Origin: Labia minor
Lineage: Eukaryota; Arthropoda; Insecta; Dermaptera; Spongiphoridae
Reading direction: 5' to 3'
Assembly (NCBI GenBank): GCA_963082975.1
Contig: OY720345.1
Coordinates: 32,682,611-32,746,610 of the forward strand
Length of the DNA: 64,000 bases
The notes under the pieces were generated by a model. It was not told the DNA's origin, did not search any database, and worked only from the letters and a program-made list of their open reading frames with translations. Positions 47,510 through 57,837 of the stretch are shown piece after piece (positions within the stretch are counted from its first letter, which is position 1; each line of letters begins with the position of its first letter). The translations under genes and the position numbers were made by a program.

Positions 47510-47645
47510 TTGCACTCGTACGTCGCCAACTAGGCGACATTATATTTTTACCGTTGCACTCGTACGTCGCCAACTAGGCGACATTATATGTTTTACCGTT
47601 GCACTCGTATGTCGCCAAATAGGCGACATTATATGTTTTACTGTT
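47510..47645 (+). repeat. Three tandem subterminal hairpin repeats of piggyBac
   Basis: Three copies of a unit of about 44-45 bp start TTGCACTCGTACGTCGCC, each with the palindrome GTCGCC-AACTA-GGCGAC (third copy AAATA). The first overlaps the terminal inverted repeat. They are candidates for transposase-binding sites. The right end lacks them. Confidence 0.85.
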
Positions 47646-48089
47646 TTCTTTACATCTTCTTATGGATGACGTCACAGCTAGGGAGGACGAACATTTGGAA
47701 TAAAAGTTGTCGCTTATCTGACCTCCCTTCCTCCCCTAGAAATTCCCATTCCTACTAAAAATGTTTATAATATTTTTATTTATTAAATCGAACTAAATAT
47801 TATTTTTTATTTCAATATTTTTAATGTTAAAACAATAATTTTTATTTTATAATCTATAAAATAATTTAATTATTTTAAAAAACGGCGGTCTTCATTGGCG
47901 AAGGCGCTCGGAGCAGCTAGTAAATAAATAATTTAAATAATATATATTTTAATTTTAATTTAAATAATATATATCTTTTAAAAAATTTCACTATTTCATT
48001 ACTTTTGTAGAGAACGTCACGCGGTAAATACTCAAGTGTATGTCTAATTTATATTTGTGTTATAATTTGAAATTTTTTACAATTTAAAA

Positions 48090-49900
48090 ATGCCCAAACG
48101 ACATTTACAAAAAGAAATTATAAATGAATTGGAAAGTAGTGATGACGAATTTTATTTGGACTCGTATGGCCATGAAGAAATAAATTCCTCTAGTAATAGT
48201 GACAGGGAAAGTTTTGAAGAAGAAGAGGAAATTGATATTAGCACAGATAGTGATATCGTAGTTGATAAAAAAAGAAGAACAGTGCCTTTACCAACGAGTT
48301 CAAGCAACAGTGAAGATGAGTATACCACTAAAAGGACAGACAACTATGGGCCATGGGTGGACGTCTCTCAGACAATGTGCCATATAGGATCGATTTTACT
48401 TCCGGCCAAAAAACTGAAGGCCCACAAATCCCAGATAACTGCACAAAACTTACAGATTTTTTTAAACTTTTTTTTTCTGATGAACTTATCGAAAAAATAG
48501 TAGAAGAGACAAATATTTATGCTCGAAATAAAATAGAAAAAAAAAATCTGTCCAAACGGTCTACGTGGCATACGTGGGTTGATGTTACCGTAGAAGAAAT
48601 TACAGCATTTATTGGAGTTATCCTAAATATGGACACACTTACTGTTAGTAATCTGCAAGAATATTGGTCCCAAAATTTCAACTCAAAAATTCCTTTCTTT
48701 GGTAGTATATTTAGAAGAGAAAGATTTATGCAAATATTTTGGATGCTTCACTTATATAAGAATAATCCAAATAACCAAAGTCTTAGAGCCCGAACACAAG
48801 TTAGCCATTATTTAGAATTTTTAAATAAAAAATTCAAAAAACATTTTGTTCCGTCAAGAGAAATCTCAGTTGATGAGTCAGTGGTGGGATTCAAAGGGAA
48901 AATATGTTTTCTGACATATAATCCAAATAAACCTACCAAGTGGGGAATAAGAATATATGTACTCGCAGATGCCAATACAGGGTATGTATATTCAATTTTA
49001 CCCTATTATGGAAGCTTGTCTTCAGAAGATTTACCACGACCTGATCTTCTCATAAGTACAAGAATAGCACTAAAATTGTGCCAAGACTTATTGGATAGCA
49101 ATCCTGGTAGTAAAGGATACCATATTTATACGGATAGGTACTACACAAGCTTACCACTTGCACAAGAACTGCTAAAGCTAAATATATATACAACAGGAAC
49201 TATACAAAATAATAGAAAGTTTATACCATATTCAATAAAAAAACCAAAGTTTTCTCAAAACAATACATTTGCCTGCAGATCAGAAAATTTGCTATTGTTG
49301 GTAAGGAAAGATAAACGTGTCGTCACTATACTTAGCAGCTGGGACGTTTCAGGTACTCAACCAATAACTAGAAGAGTACGTGGAGGTAATATCCAAGTTA
49401 TAGATAAGCCAATTGTAATTGTTAATTACAATAAATATATGGGAGGCGTAGATCGAGCCGACTCATATTCAGCGTTATATTGTTTTATGAGAAAATCATT
49501 GAAATGGTGGCGGAAATTATTTTTTTGGGGACTTGAATTATGTAGTGTGAATGCATATTTACTATATAAAATAACTCAAAATCGCCAAAATAAACGACCA
49601 ATGACGCATTTAAAGTTTGTTCAAGAAATAGTAGATGGACTGACAGCAAACTACCGAAAGGGATCAAAAATTTCAGGTAGACCATCAACGTCAGACAAGG
49701 AAGAACGACTAAACGGCAAATTGCATATTTTGCGTAAAAATGAAGTAAAGAAAAAGGACTGTTTAGTATGTTCTGACAGAAAAGTCAAAGGAGGAAGACA
49801 TGAAACAAGATATATCTGCAATACATGTACTCTAAAACCAGGATTACATATTGGGGAATGTTTTGAACGATATCATACAATGCAAAACTATAAAATGTAA
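48090..49900 (+). pseudogene. piggyBac transposase, one frameshift
   Basis: The acidic N-terminal part (from ATG 48090; LESSDDEFYLDS, FEEEEEIDIS) runs to about GPWVDVS, where the frame changes near 48355-48385; the rest (to 49900) is a single open frame of over 500 residues. In that second frame the catalytic Asp residues fall at about 174 (SVDESVVGFKG), 261 (YTDRYYTS) and 367 (GGVDRAD). The C-terminal Cys-rich zinc domain (CLVCSDRK to CNTC) is complete. An ATG at 48353 could start a protein lacking the acidic region. The break is probably a one-base indel, but sequencing error or a tiny intron is possible. Confidence 0.85.
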
Positions 49901-50044
49901 TTTTTTTATACATAACTTGTATCAATTTTACTATTTAAGATACTTTTATTTTTCATATCATTAAGGCTAGTAATAAAAAACATAATGAATCCTCATAATT
50001 TTATGTAGTACAGCATTATTTTAGCTTTTCATGTGTATCCTATG

Positions 50045-50793
50045 CAGTGGCGTACCTAGTACTTTTGCCGCCCGGGGCGATCTCCATTTTGCCGCCCTTT
50101 CTATTATAAGTCAATCAAATAGTGGTTTTTATAAATTAATACACATAAATAAATTATTAAGTTATTTAATCAATATTAATTAATACACAGAGTAAATTTT
50201 TTCACATATATTTGTATGTACTTGTAAACATATTTACTCTTCTAGCTTTCATACTAGAAAAATCGTGTATAATGCTCTCAAAATTTATATTTATATTTTT
50301 TCCCCCGTCTCTGCTTTTCAAAAGGAAGATAGATGATTTAAAAAAATATTGGTATATCACTTCAAAGTGATCATCTAATCATATAAACTTTTCAAAAGAA
50401 ATGACATTTATAAACTGATATGAAAAAATTTTGGTTAGGAAAAATTGCCGAACAAAATCGTAAAGATGCGTTTACGAATTCAACGAATTTTAATGAATAC
50501 AATAAAATAAAATTATTATCCTGTTCTTGGAATTAGAATTCAAAATTTACACTAAAATGCATTTATATATACCGAGGAATAATATTCGAAATCATATAGT
50601 TGATCATAATTTATATAAATCAAATAGTAAACTTATAATAATCATAATAATCATTTATTATTCAAGAAAGAAAAAAAAATAAATATGAAATGGTTGCTTT
50701 TTACAACTATACCTAAATTTAAAAAATGCCGCCCCAAGATAAGTGCCGCCCGGTGCGGACCGCACCCACCGCACCCCCCTAGGTACGCCACTG
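50045..50793. mobile_element. hAT-type MITE, 749 bp, nested in piggyBac
   Basis: The termini CAGTGGCGTACCTAG and CTAGGTACGCCACTG are exact inverses (15 bp). The flanks ATCCTATG at 50037-50044 and 50794-50801 are an exact 8-bp duplication. Subterminal regions are rich in GCCGCCC; the centre is AT-rich and non-coding. It lies downstream of the transposase stop, so it did not break that gene. Confidence 0.93.
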
Positions 50794-51986
50794 ATCCTAT
50801 GTGTTTCTTCCAATTTAGAAGTAAGTTTTATTTTTTTTTTAATTTTGAAAAATCATAATGTATATACATATATTAACAGTTATATAGATTTTCATTTTTC
50901 AAAGGAGTGTAAGATGATTAAATATGTTTATTTTCATAATTTTTTCTACTAAACCGAAAAGTTAAATTGTAATATGTTAGCATGAAAATATTTTCCTTTT
51001 GATCGAATATGAAAAAAAATTCCGAGTTGAGAGTAGTAGCCTTATCGAAAAAATTCCGAGTTGATTGTTAGTCTTATCGAATATATATACGAGTGCAAAG
51101 GGTTAATACTTGGGACACCGAGCTGATATACAATTCTTTAATTATTTATTACAATTATTAAATGTTGCATCATTGCATCAATCTGATTAAAATGAATGGA
51201 ACTTGGGGTCCTCAATAATACATAAATATGTATTATTAGATATGTTTCTAAGTGCATGAATATTTTTTTTTTTATTGGAAGAATGATAAATATATATCGT
51301 AATTTATAATTATAAAATATTATTAAAATATATATTTTTAATTTTATTTCGAAATTAAATAAAAAATTTTAAAATATTTTAAATATAAAAAAAATATTAA
51401 TACAATATCTTTTAAAAAAAGGCGGGAGTCAAATTTCAATATGAATGTCATATGTCATCGATAAATAATAAATAATATTAATAAATATTAAATTTAATAA
51501 AAGAACAATGAATAAATAAATATAAAATAGTAATTTATTAAAAAATAATAGATTAAAAAAAAAAAAAAAAATTATTTCAAAACCATTTTTTATTTTGTTG
51601 TTATTTTTTTTTTGAGAGAGATTGATAAATATATATATATGTTTTATTAAAAATAAATATTTTTAATTTTATTTCGAAATTAAATAATAAATTTTAAAAT
51701 ATTTTAAATATAAAAAAAATATTAATACAATATCTTTTAAAAAAAGGCGGGAGTAAAATTGATGACGTCACACCCATATATAATTTTTAATTAAGAAATT
51801 AATAATGAAGCTGTAAGTTTCAAGAGATGTGATCAATAAAACTCAATTTTTCTTTATAAATACTATATCTAGTGTGAATTTGAAAAAAATCGTTAGAGCG
51901 GTTTTTGAGAACCAATGGTTATAGATAAATAGAAAGAAATATAGATATATAGATATATAGATATATACAATTTTAGCTAGCATAAT

Positions 51987-52100
51987 ACCGGGACCCCGAG
52001 CCTCGGCTCGGTACATAAGTTAAAAAAAATGATTCATTATTATTGAATTTGGCTGGTAATATTAATACCTGAGACACCGAGCTATTGCTCGACCCTTTAA
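51987..52100 (+). repeat. CCGAG-hairpin repeat, copy 3 (intact TTAA site)
   Basis: Begins ACCGGGACCCCGAGCCTCGG directly after a GCTAGCATAAT end of the preceding unit; contains GGCTGGTAATATTAATACC and ACCGAGCTATTGCTCG. Confidence 0.8.
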
Positions 52101-52559
52101 AAAATATTGATATACAATTTTTTAATAAAATCTCATATCAAAAAAGAAAATTTATTAAAAATTAAAAATAAAAAAATATAAACAAAAAGTTTAATGTATG
52201 GATATATGTGTTCATGCAATGAAAACAGATATCGGTATAACAAATATTTTTAATTTTATTTAATAATTATAATATAAATAATAAGATATAAGAAGCGGTG
52301 GCTTGATTGAATAAATGTGTTAAAATTTAAACAAATTCAAATATTCTTTTATATACAATTGCAATAATAAATAATAATGATTTGATAAAGGATATAACTT
52401 TAATTTTGGCGCCAAGATAATAAGGGTTGATAAAAATAAACTTTCACAAAATATTTGTATATTGTTAACGGGTTTAATAGAAAGAAAGAAAACAAAAATA
52501 AAGATAAATTTACCAAATATTTCAGAACATGGAACATATAAACATAAATTTAAGGATTG

Positions 52560-52767
52560 AGTACCATGCCCTATCTCATCAGCTCAATGGTTTCACAACG
52601 ACTCCAACGACTATCATAGCGAGCCAAGGGCTGCTAAGATCTTTAGGGGAATCCCTTTTAGTTTTGGCGGGCTCCATCTGAGCAGCACCTCCTGGGACCC
52701 AATTCCAGTGGATGAGTTCACCAGGTTTAAATATAATTACAAATAAAATAAATGGTCCGCCCGTTAC
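52560..52767 (-). repeat. GC-richer LTR-like fragment
   Basis: On the minus strand it starts TGTAACGGGCGGACC and stays open for 64 codons, resembling the start of an LTR. A related array unit at 53536 retains only AATGGTCCGCCCGTTA, so about 0.5 kb differs between the two units. Class uncertain. Confidence 0.4.
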
Positions 52768-53812
52768 ACACACATATTATATACAATTTAATATTATTTT
52801 ATATATATTTATATTATTGAATATATGTGTTAAAATTTAAACAAATTCAATTTTAAGAATATATTAAAGAAAGAAATTGTTTTTAAAATATCCTAAATAA
52901 TATGTAACAATTTTCAAGATAGAAATTTATTACAATATTACAATTATTAAATGTTGCATCATTTTAATTAATAAAATAAAATAAAATTAATTAAATTTAA
53001 TAAAAGAACAATGAATAAATAAATCACGACAATAGATAAAAAAAAAATGCACGCGAACTCGGGGAGTAAAAACAATTGTTCTTACCATTGGTCTATGATA
53101 ATTTGATAATTAAAAAGATATTTTTACCATCTTTCAAAGACATTTATTTGTTTTGTTGTTTTTTTTTTTTGAGAGAGATGAACTAATATTAAATTATTAG
53201 TTAATGACTAATAAGTAATTAATAAAATAAAAAAAATAAATTAAACCTCTCTGACCGACATCGAAAATCTTAAACAATTTTTAAAAAGTTTAATGTATGG
53301 ATATATGTGTTCATGCAATGAAAACAAAATTAATTAATAAAAATTTATAAAAAATAAAAAAAAAATTTGAACTAATATTAAATTATTAGTTAATGACTAA
53401 TAAGTAATTAATAAAATAAAAAAAATAAATTATACCTCTAAATATGCGCTGATCGTTATCGAAAAACTTAAACAATTTTTAAAAAGTTTAATGTATTGAT
53501 ATATGTGTTCATGCAATGAAAACAGATATCGGAATGGTCCGCCCGTTAAACACACATATATTATATACAATATATATTTGTGTTAAAATTTAAACAAATT
53601 CAATTTTAAGAATATATTAAAGAAAGAAATTGTTTTTAAAATATCCTAAATAATATGTAACAATTTTCAAGATAGAAATTTATTACAATATTACAATTAT
53701 TAAATGTTGCATCATTTTAATTAATAAAATAAAATAAAAGAAATTAAATTTAATCAAAGAACAATGAATAAATAAATATAAAATAATAGATAAAAAAAAA
53801 AAAAAAATTTTT

Positions 53813-53875
53813 TCCCGCCGGTTTCGATCCTGCTAAGTTGACTATTCAAAACAGTCGCTCTACCCATTAGACTAA
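53813..53875 (-). tRNA. tRNA-Gln-like sequence, probably a pseudogene or SINE head
   Basis: On the minus strand TAGTCTAATGGGTAGAGC fits an A box, GACTG-TTTTGAA-TAGTC forms an anticodon arm with UUG, and GGATCGAAACC is a weakened B box. The T stem is imperfect and no matching acceptor stem is found, so it is unlikely to be a working tRNA gene. Confidence 0.5.
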
Positions 53876-54453
53876 TAATAGTTAGATGATGAAAACGACA
53901 TTTTTTAATCTCTTAGCAGACGTAGATGTTTTTTTGTTTTTGTTTTTGTTTTTTTTGAGAGTGATTAATAAATATATATATATATTTTATTAAAAATAAA
54001 TATTTTTAATTTTATTTTGAAATTAAATAATGAATTTTAAAATATTTTAAATATATAAAAAAATGTTAATACAATTCATTTAAAAAAAAGCGGGAATCAA
54101 CCAACCGTATTTGTTTGTTAATAATTAATTAATTAAGATTAATAAATATATATATATATATATATATTATTAAAAATAAATATTTTTAATTTTATTTCGA
54201 AATTTATTTTATTTTAAAATATTTTAAATATAAAAAAAATATTGAAGTAAAATTGATGACGTCAAACTCATATATAATTTTCAATTAAGAAATTAATAAT
54301 GAAGCTGTAAGTTTCAAGAGATGTGATCAATAAAACTCAATTTTTCTTTATAAATACTATATCTAGTGTGAATTTGAAAAAAATCGTTAGAGCGGTTTTT
54401 GAGAACCAATGGTTATATATATATACAATTTTAGCTAGCATAATAAGATTAGA

Positions 54454-54556
54454 GTACCGGGACCCCGAGCCTCGGCTCGGTACTTAAGTTAAAAAAAATG
54501 ATTCATTATTATTGGATTTGGCTGGTAATATTAATACCTGGGACACCGAGCTCTCG
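54454..54556 (+). repeat. CCGAG-hairpin repeat, copy 4 (intact TTAA site)
   Basis: Same layout as the copies at 47188 and 51987: hairpin start, GGCTGGTAATATTAATACC, and ACCGAGCTCTCGCTC end. Confidence 0.8.
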
Positions 54557-55718
54557 CTCTACCCTTTAAAAAATATTGATACACAATTCTTTAATTATTT
54601 ATTACAATTATTAAATGTTACACATTTGCATCAATCTGATTAAAATTAATGAACTTGTGCTCCTCAATAATACATAAATATATAATATATAGGTACATAT
54701 ATTTTTTTTCTATAGTGTTTTTTTGAAAAACTGTTTAGCGCCCCAAGTGGTTATAAAACAAACTAAAGACAAAAAAACGTGCTTTGCAGCTTTTCGGAAT
54801 TAAAAAAGCAAAATTGGCAGTCGTGGGACTGGCCGACAGAAGTGAAAACTTCTGCGTAAGAAATTTTAAAACAGACGAAATTCGCGCTATTTCACGAGAA
54901 AGATGAATTTCATATGCATGTATATATATATAACTTATATATTATTTTAAACATATATTTTAAACAAATTTGTAACTTATATTTATATATATATAAATAC
55001 ACAACTTTGTTTAAAATATTGCAATACGAACTGTTTTATAATTCTTATCTCTAACATAAAATATATATTTATTATGTGAAGTTCATTTCGTATAATTTTG
55101 ATTATATATGTATATATGAAATGAACTTTACATAATAAATATATATTTATATGTTAGAGATAATTTATAAAACAGTTCTAATGACAATTCAAATTTCGCG
55201 CTCTGTTATAAGAAATTTGAAAGCAGATGGTTTCATGGTGTTGGTCACGATCACGCGAGTTCTATACTTTTTCCCCATCCCGCAAAAGTGCTCAACGCCG
55301 CTAAAGAAGTTTTCACTTCAAAAATTATTTAATATTTGGAAATATATCTGACTTATAGAAAAAATGAATATTAATTAAAGAAAGAAATAGTTTTTAAAAT
55401 ATCCTGAATAATATGTAACAATTTTCAAGATAGAAATTTATTACAATATTACAATTATTAACTGTTGCATCATTGCATCAATCTGATTAAAATGAATGGA
55501 ACTTCGGGTACTCAATAATAATAAATAAAATAATATTAATAAATATATTGAATAATATTTTATTGAAAAAATATTAAAACTTATAAAACTATCTAAAACT
55601 TTATTAATAAAAGAACAATGAATAAATAAATATAGAATAGTAATTTATTAAAAAGTAAACAATAGATAAAAAGAAAAAAAAATAACAAAATCATTATTTT
55701 CATTTTTAAATAACGATT

Positions 55719-55785
55719 CACCCGGCGAGTTTCGAACCGACGAAATCCACTCGTTAAAACATCAGTCCAACCGCTGGACTATATG
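55719..55785 (-). tRNA. tRNA-like segment in tandem unit 1
   Basis: Minus strand: TAGTCCAGCGGTTGG resembles an A box and GGTTCGAAACTC a B box, but the anticodon arm and acceptor stem do not fold well. It is probably tRNA-derived (SINE-like) and non-functional. Identical copies occur at 56612 and 57505. Confidence 0.5.
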
Positions 55786-56049
55786 TATTTTGATAAAAAA
55801 TTGTCATTTTTTTACTGTCTTAGCAGGCAGTATTAAAAATTTTGACGTTTTCCATATATAATTTTCAATTAAGAAATTAATAATGAAGCTGTATGTTTCA
55901 AGAGATATCATCAATAAAACTTAATTTTTCTTTATAAATACTATATCTAGTGTGAATTTGAAAAAAATCGTTAGAGCGGTTTTTGAGAACCAATATATAT
56001 AGATAAATACATATATACAATTTTAGCTAGCATAATAAGATAAGATAAG

Positions 56050-56440
56050 ATAAATATAAATATAAAAATGCTTGTTTTTTATGCTTATATATATTGGATA
56101 TATTGGATGTATTATGATACTGAGCACATGGCAAAGACTTTCTAAAAATAATTGTTTTAAAAAAAAAACGCAGGGAAAACCCAGAGATATGCCTCTTCGT
56201 TACCCCAATAGAGAGAGAGGGGTGGACAATTTTGCCAAGTGGCAGAGGAGGGGATGATTGGCTTCGACATATTTTGAAAATTCTCAACAACTACACAATA
56301 TACCAACTGTGGTCGACAATTGGTAATTAATAATTAATTATAAATTGCAATTGCTAAAATATAAATTAAAGTTCTTTTAATTTATATTTCTATTTTTACG
56401 GTACCTTTCAATTATTCTATTTCATCTTAATTTAATAAAA
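56050..56440 (+). repeat. Diverged LTR-like piece in tandem unit 1 (repeated at 56943)
   Basis: It is similar to the LTR at 60066, sharing TTTTTTATGCTTATATAT, the GAGAGGGGTGGACAATTTTG block, CCAAGTGGCA and ACGGTACC, but is shorter and clearly diverged. It represents an older relative of that LTR family incorporated in the repeat unit. Confidence 0.75.
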
Positions 56441-56611
56441 TAATATTAATAAATATATTAAATAATATTTTATTGAAAAAATATTAAAAATTATAAAACT
56501 ATCTAAAACTTAATTAATAAAAGAACAATGAATAAATAAATTAAAAAGTAAACAATAGATAAAAAGAAAAAAAAATAACAAAATCATTATTTTCATTTTT
56601 AAATAACGATT

Positions 56612-56678
56612 CACCCGGCGAGTTTCGAACCGACGAAATCCACTCGTTAAAACATCAGTCCAACCGCTGGACTATATG
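56612..56678 (-). tRNA. tRNA-like segment in tandem unit 2
   Basis: Identical to the segment at 55719-55785; tRNA-derived and probably non-functional. Confidence 0.5.
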
Positions 56679-57504
56679 TATTTTGATAAAAAATTGTCAT
56701 TTTTTTACTGTCTTAGCAGGCAGTATTAAAAATTTTGACGTTTTCCATATATAATTTTCAATTAAGAAATTAATAATGAAGCTGTATGTTTCAAGAGATA
56801 TCATCAATAAAACTTAATTTTTCTTTATAAATACTATATCTAGTGTGAATTTGAAAAAAATCGTTAGAGCGGTTTTTGAGAACCAATATATATAGATAAA
56901 TACATATATACAATTTTAGCTAGCATAATAAGATAAGATAAGATAAATATAAATATAAAAATGCTTGTTTTTTATGCTTATATATATTGGATATATTGGA
57001 TGTATTATGATACTGAGCACATGGCAAAGACTTTCTAAAAATAATTGTTTTAAAAAAAAAACGCAGGGAAAACCCAGAGATATGCCTCTTCGTTACCCCA
57101 ATAGAGAGAGAGGGGTGGACAATTTTGCCAAGTGGCAGAGGAGGGGATGATTGGCTTCGACATATTTTGAAAATTCTCAACAACTACACAATATACCAAC
57201 TGTGGTCGACAATTGGTAATTAATAATTAATTATAAATTGCAATTGCTAAAATATAAATTAAAGTTCTTTTAATTTATATTTCTATTTTTACGGTACCTT
57301 TCAATTATTCTATTTCATCTTAATTTAATAAAATAATATTAATAAATATATTAAATAATATTTTATTGAAAAAATATTAAAAATTATAAAACTATCTAAA
57401 ACTTAATTAATAAAAGAACAATGAATAAATAAATTAAAAAGTAAACAATAGATAAAAAGAAAAAAAAATAACAAAATCATTATTTTCATTTTTAAATAAC
57501 GATT

Positions 57505-57571
57505 CACCCGGCGAGTTTCGAACCGACGAAATCCACTCGTTAAAACATCAGTCCAACCGCTGGACTATATG
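57505..57571 (-). tRNA. tRNA-like segment in tandem unit 3
   Basis: Identical to the segment at 55719-55785, in the truncated third unit. Confidence 0.5.
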
Positions 57572-57837
57572 TATTTAGATAAAAAATTGTCATTTTTTTA
57601 CTGTCTTAGCAGGCAGTATTAAAAATTTTGACGTTTTCCATATAATATATAATTTTCAATTAAGAAATTAATAATGAAGCTGTATGTTTCAAGAGATATC
57701 ATCAATAAAACTTAATTTTTCTTTATAAATACTATATCTAGTGTGAATTTGAAAAAAATCGTTAGAGCGGTTTTTGAGAACCATGATATATAGATAAATA
57801 CATATATACAATTTTAGCTAGCATAATAAGATAAGAT

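Larger units (their letters stand above)
47506..51102 (+). mobile_element. Complete piggyBac-family transposon, about 3.6 kb
   Basis: The ends are CCCTTTGCACTCGTA and its exact inverse TACGAGTGCAAAGGG (15 bp), flanked on both sides by TTAA (47502-47505, 51103-51106), the piggyBac target. Inside are a piggyBac transposase reading rightwards (48090-49900, one frameshift), three hairpin-bearing subterminal repeats on the left, a duplicated TTCCGAGTTGA-type subterminal repeat on the right, and a nested hAT MITE. Four related host repeats in the window preserve or allow comparison with the empty site. Confidence 0.93.
47422..51125 (+). repeat. CCGAG-hairpin repeat, copy 2, split by piggyBac
   Basis: The left half (47422-47505) ends GGCTGGTAATATTAA and the right half resumes at 51103 with TTAATACTTGGGACACCGAG. 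Together they make one copy of the repeat with TTAA duplicated around the insert. Confidence 0.88.
51126..55527. repeat. Tandem array of degenerate repeat units
   Basis: Modules recur in head-to-tail order: ACCGGGACCCCGAG start (51987, 54454), TACAATTATTAAATGTTGCATC (51149, 52935, 53692, 54600, 55450), AGAACAATGAATAAATAAA (51505, 53005, 53759), and an ending with AAAATCGTTAGAGCGG and CAATTTTAGCTAGCATAAT (51890-51985, 54380-54442). Copies end where the next begins. The family is non-coding here and resembles Helitron-like elements in its ending, but I cannot prove its class. Confidence 0.7.

Noticed and set aside
56027..57183. Identical 61- and 87-codon frames in the tandem units
   Set aside because: They fall in the LTR-like part of the 893-bp repeat and have no start context or domain.
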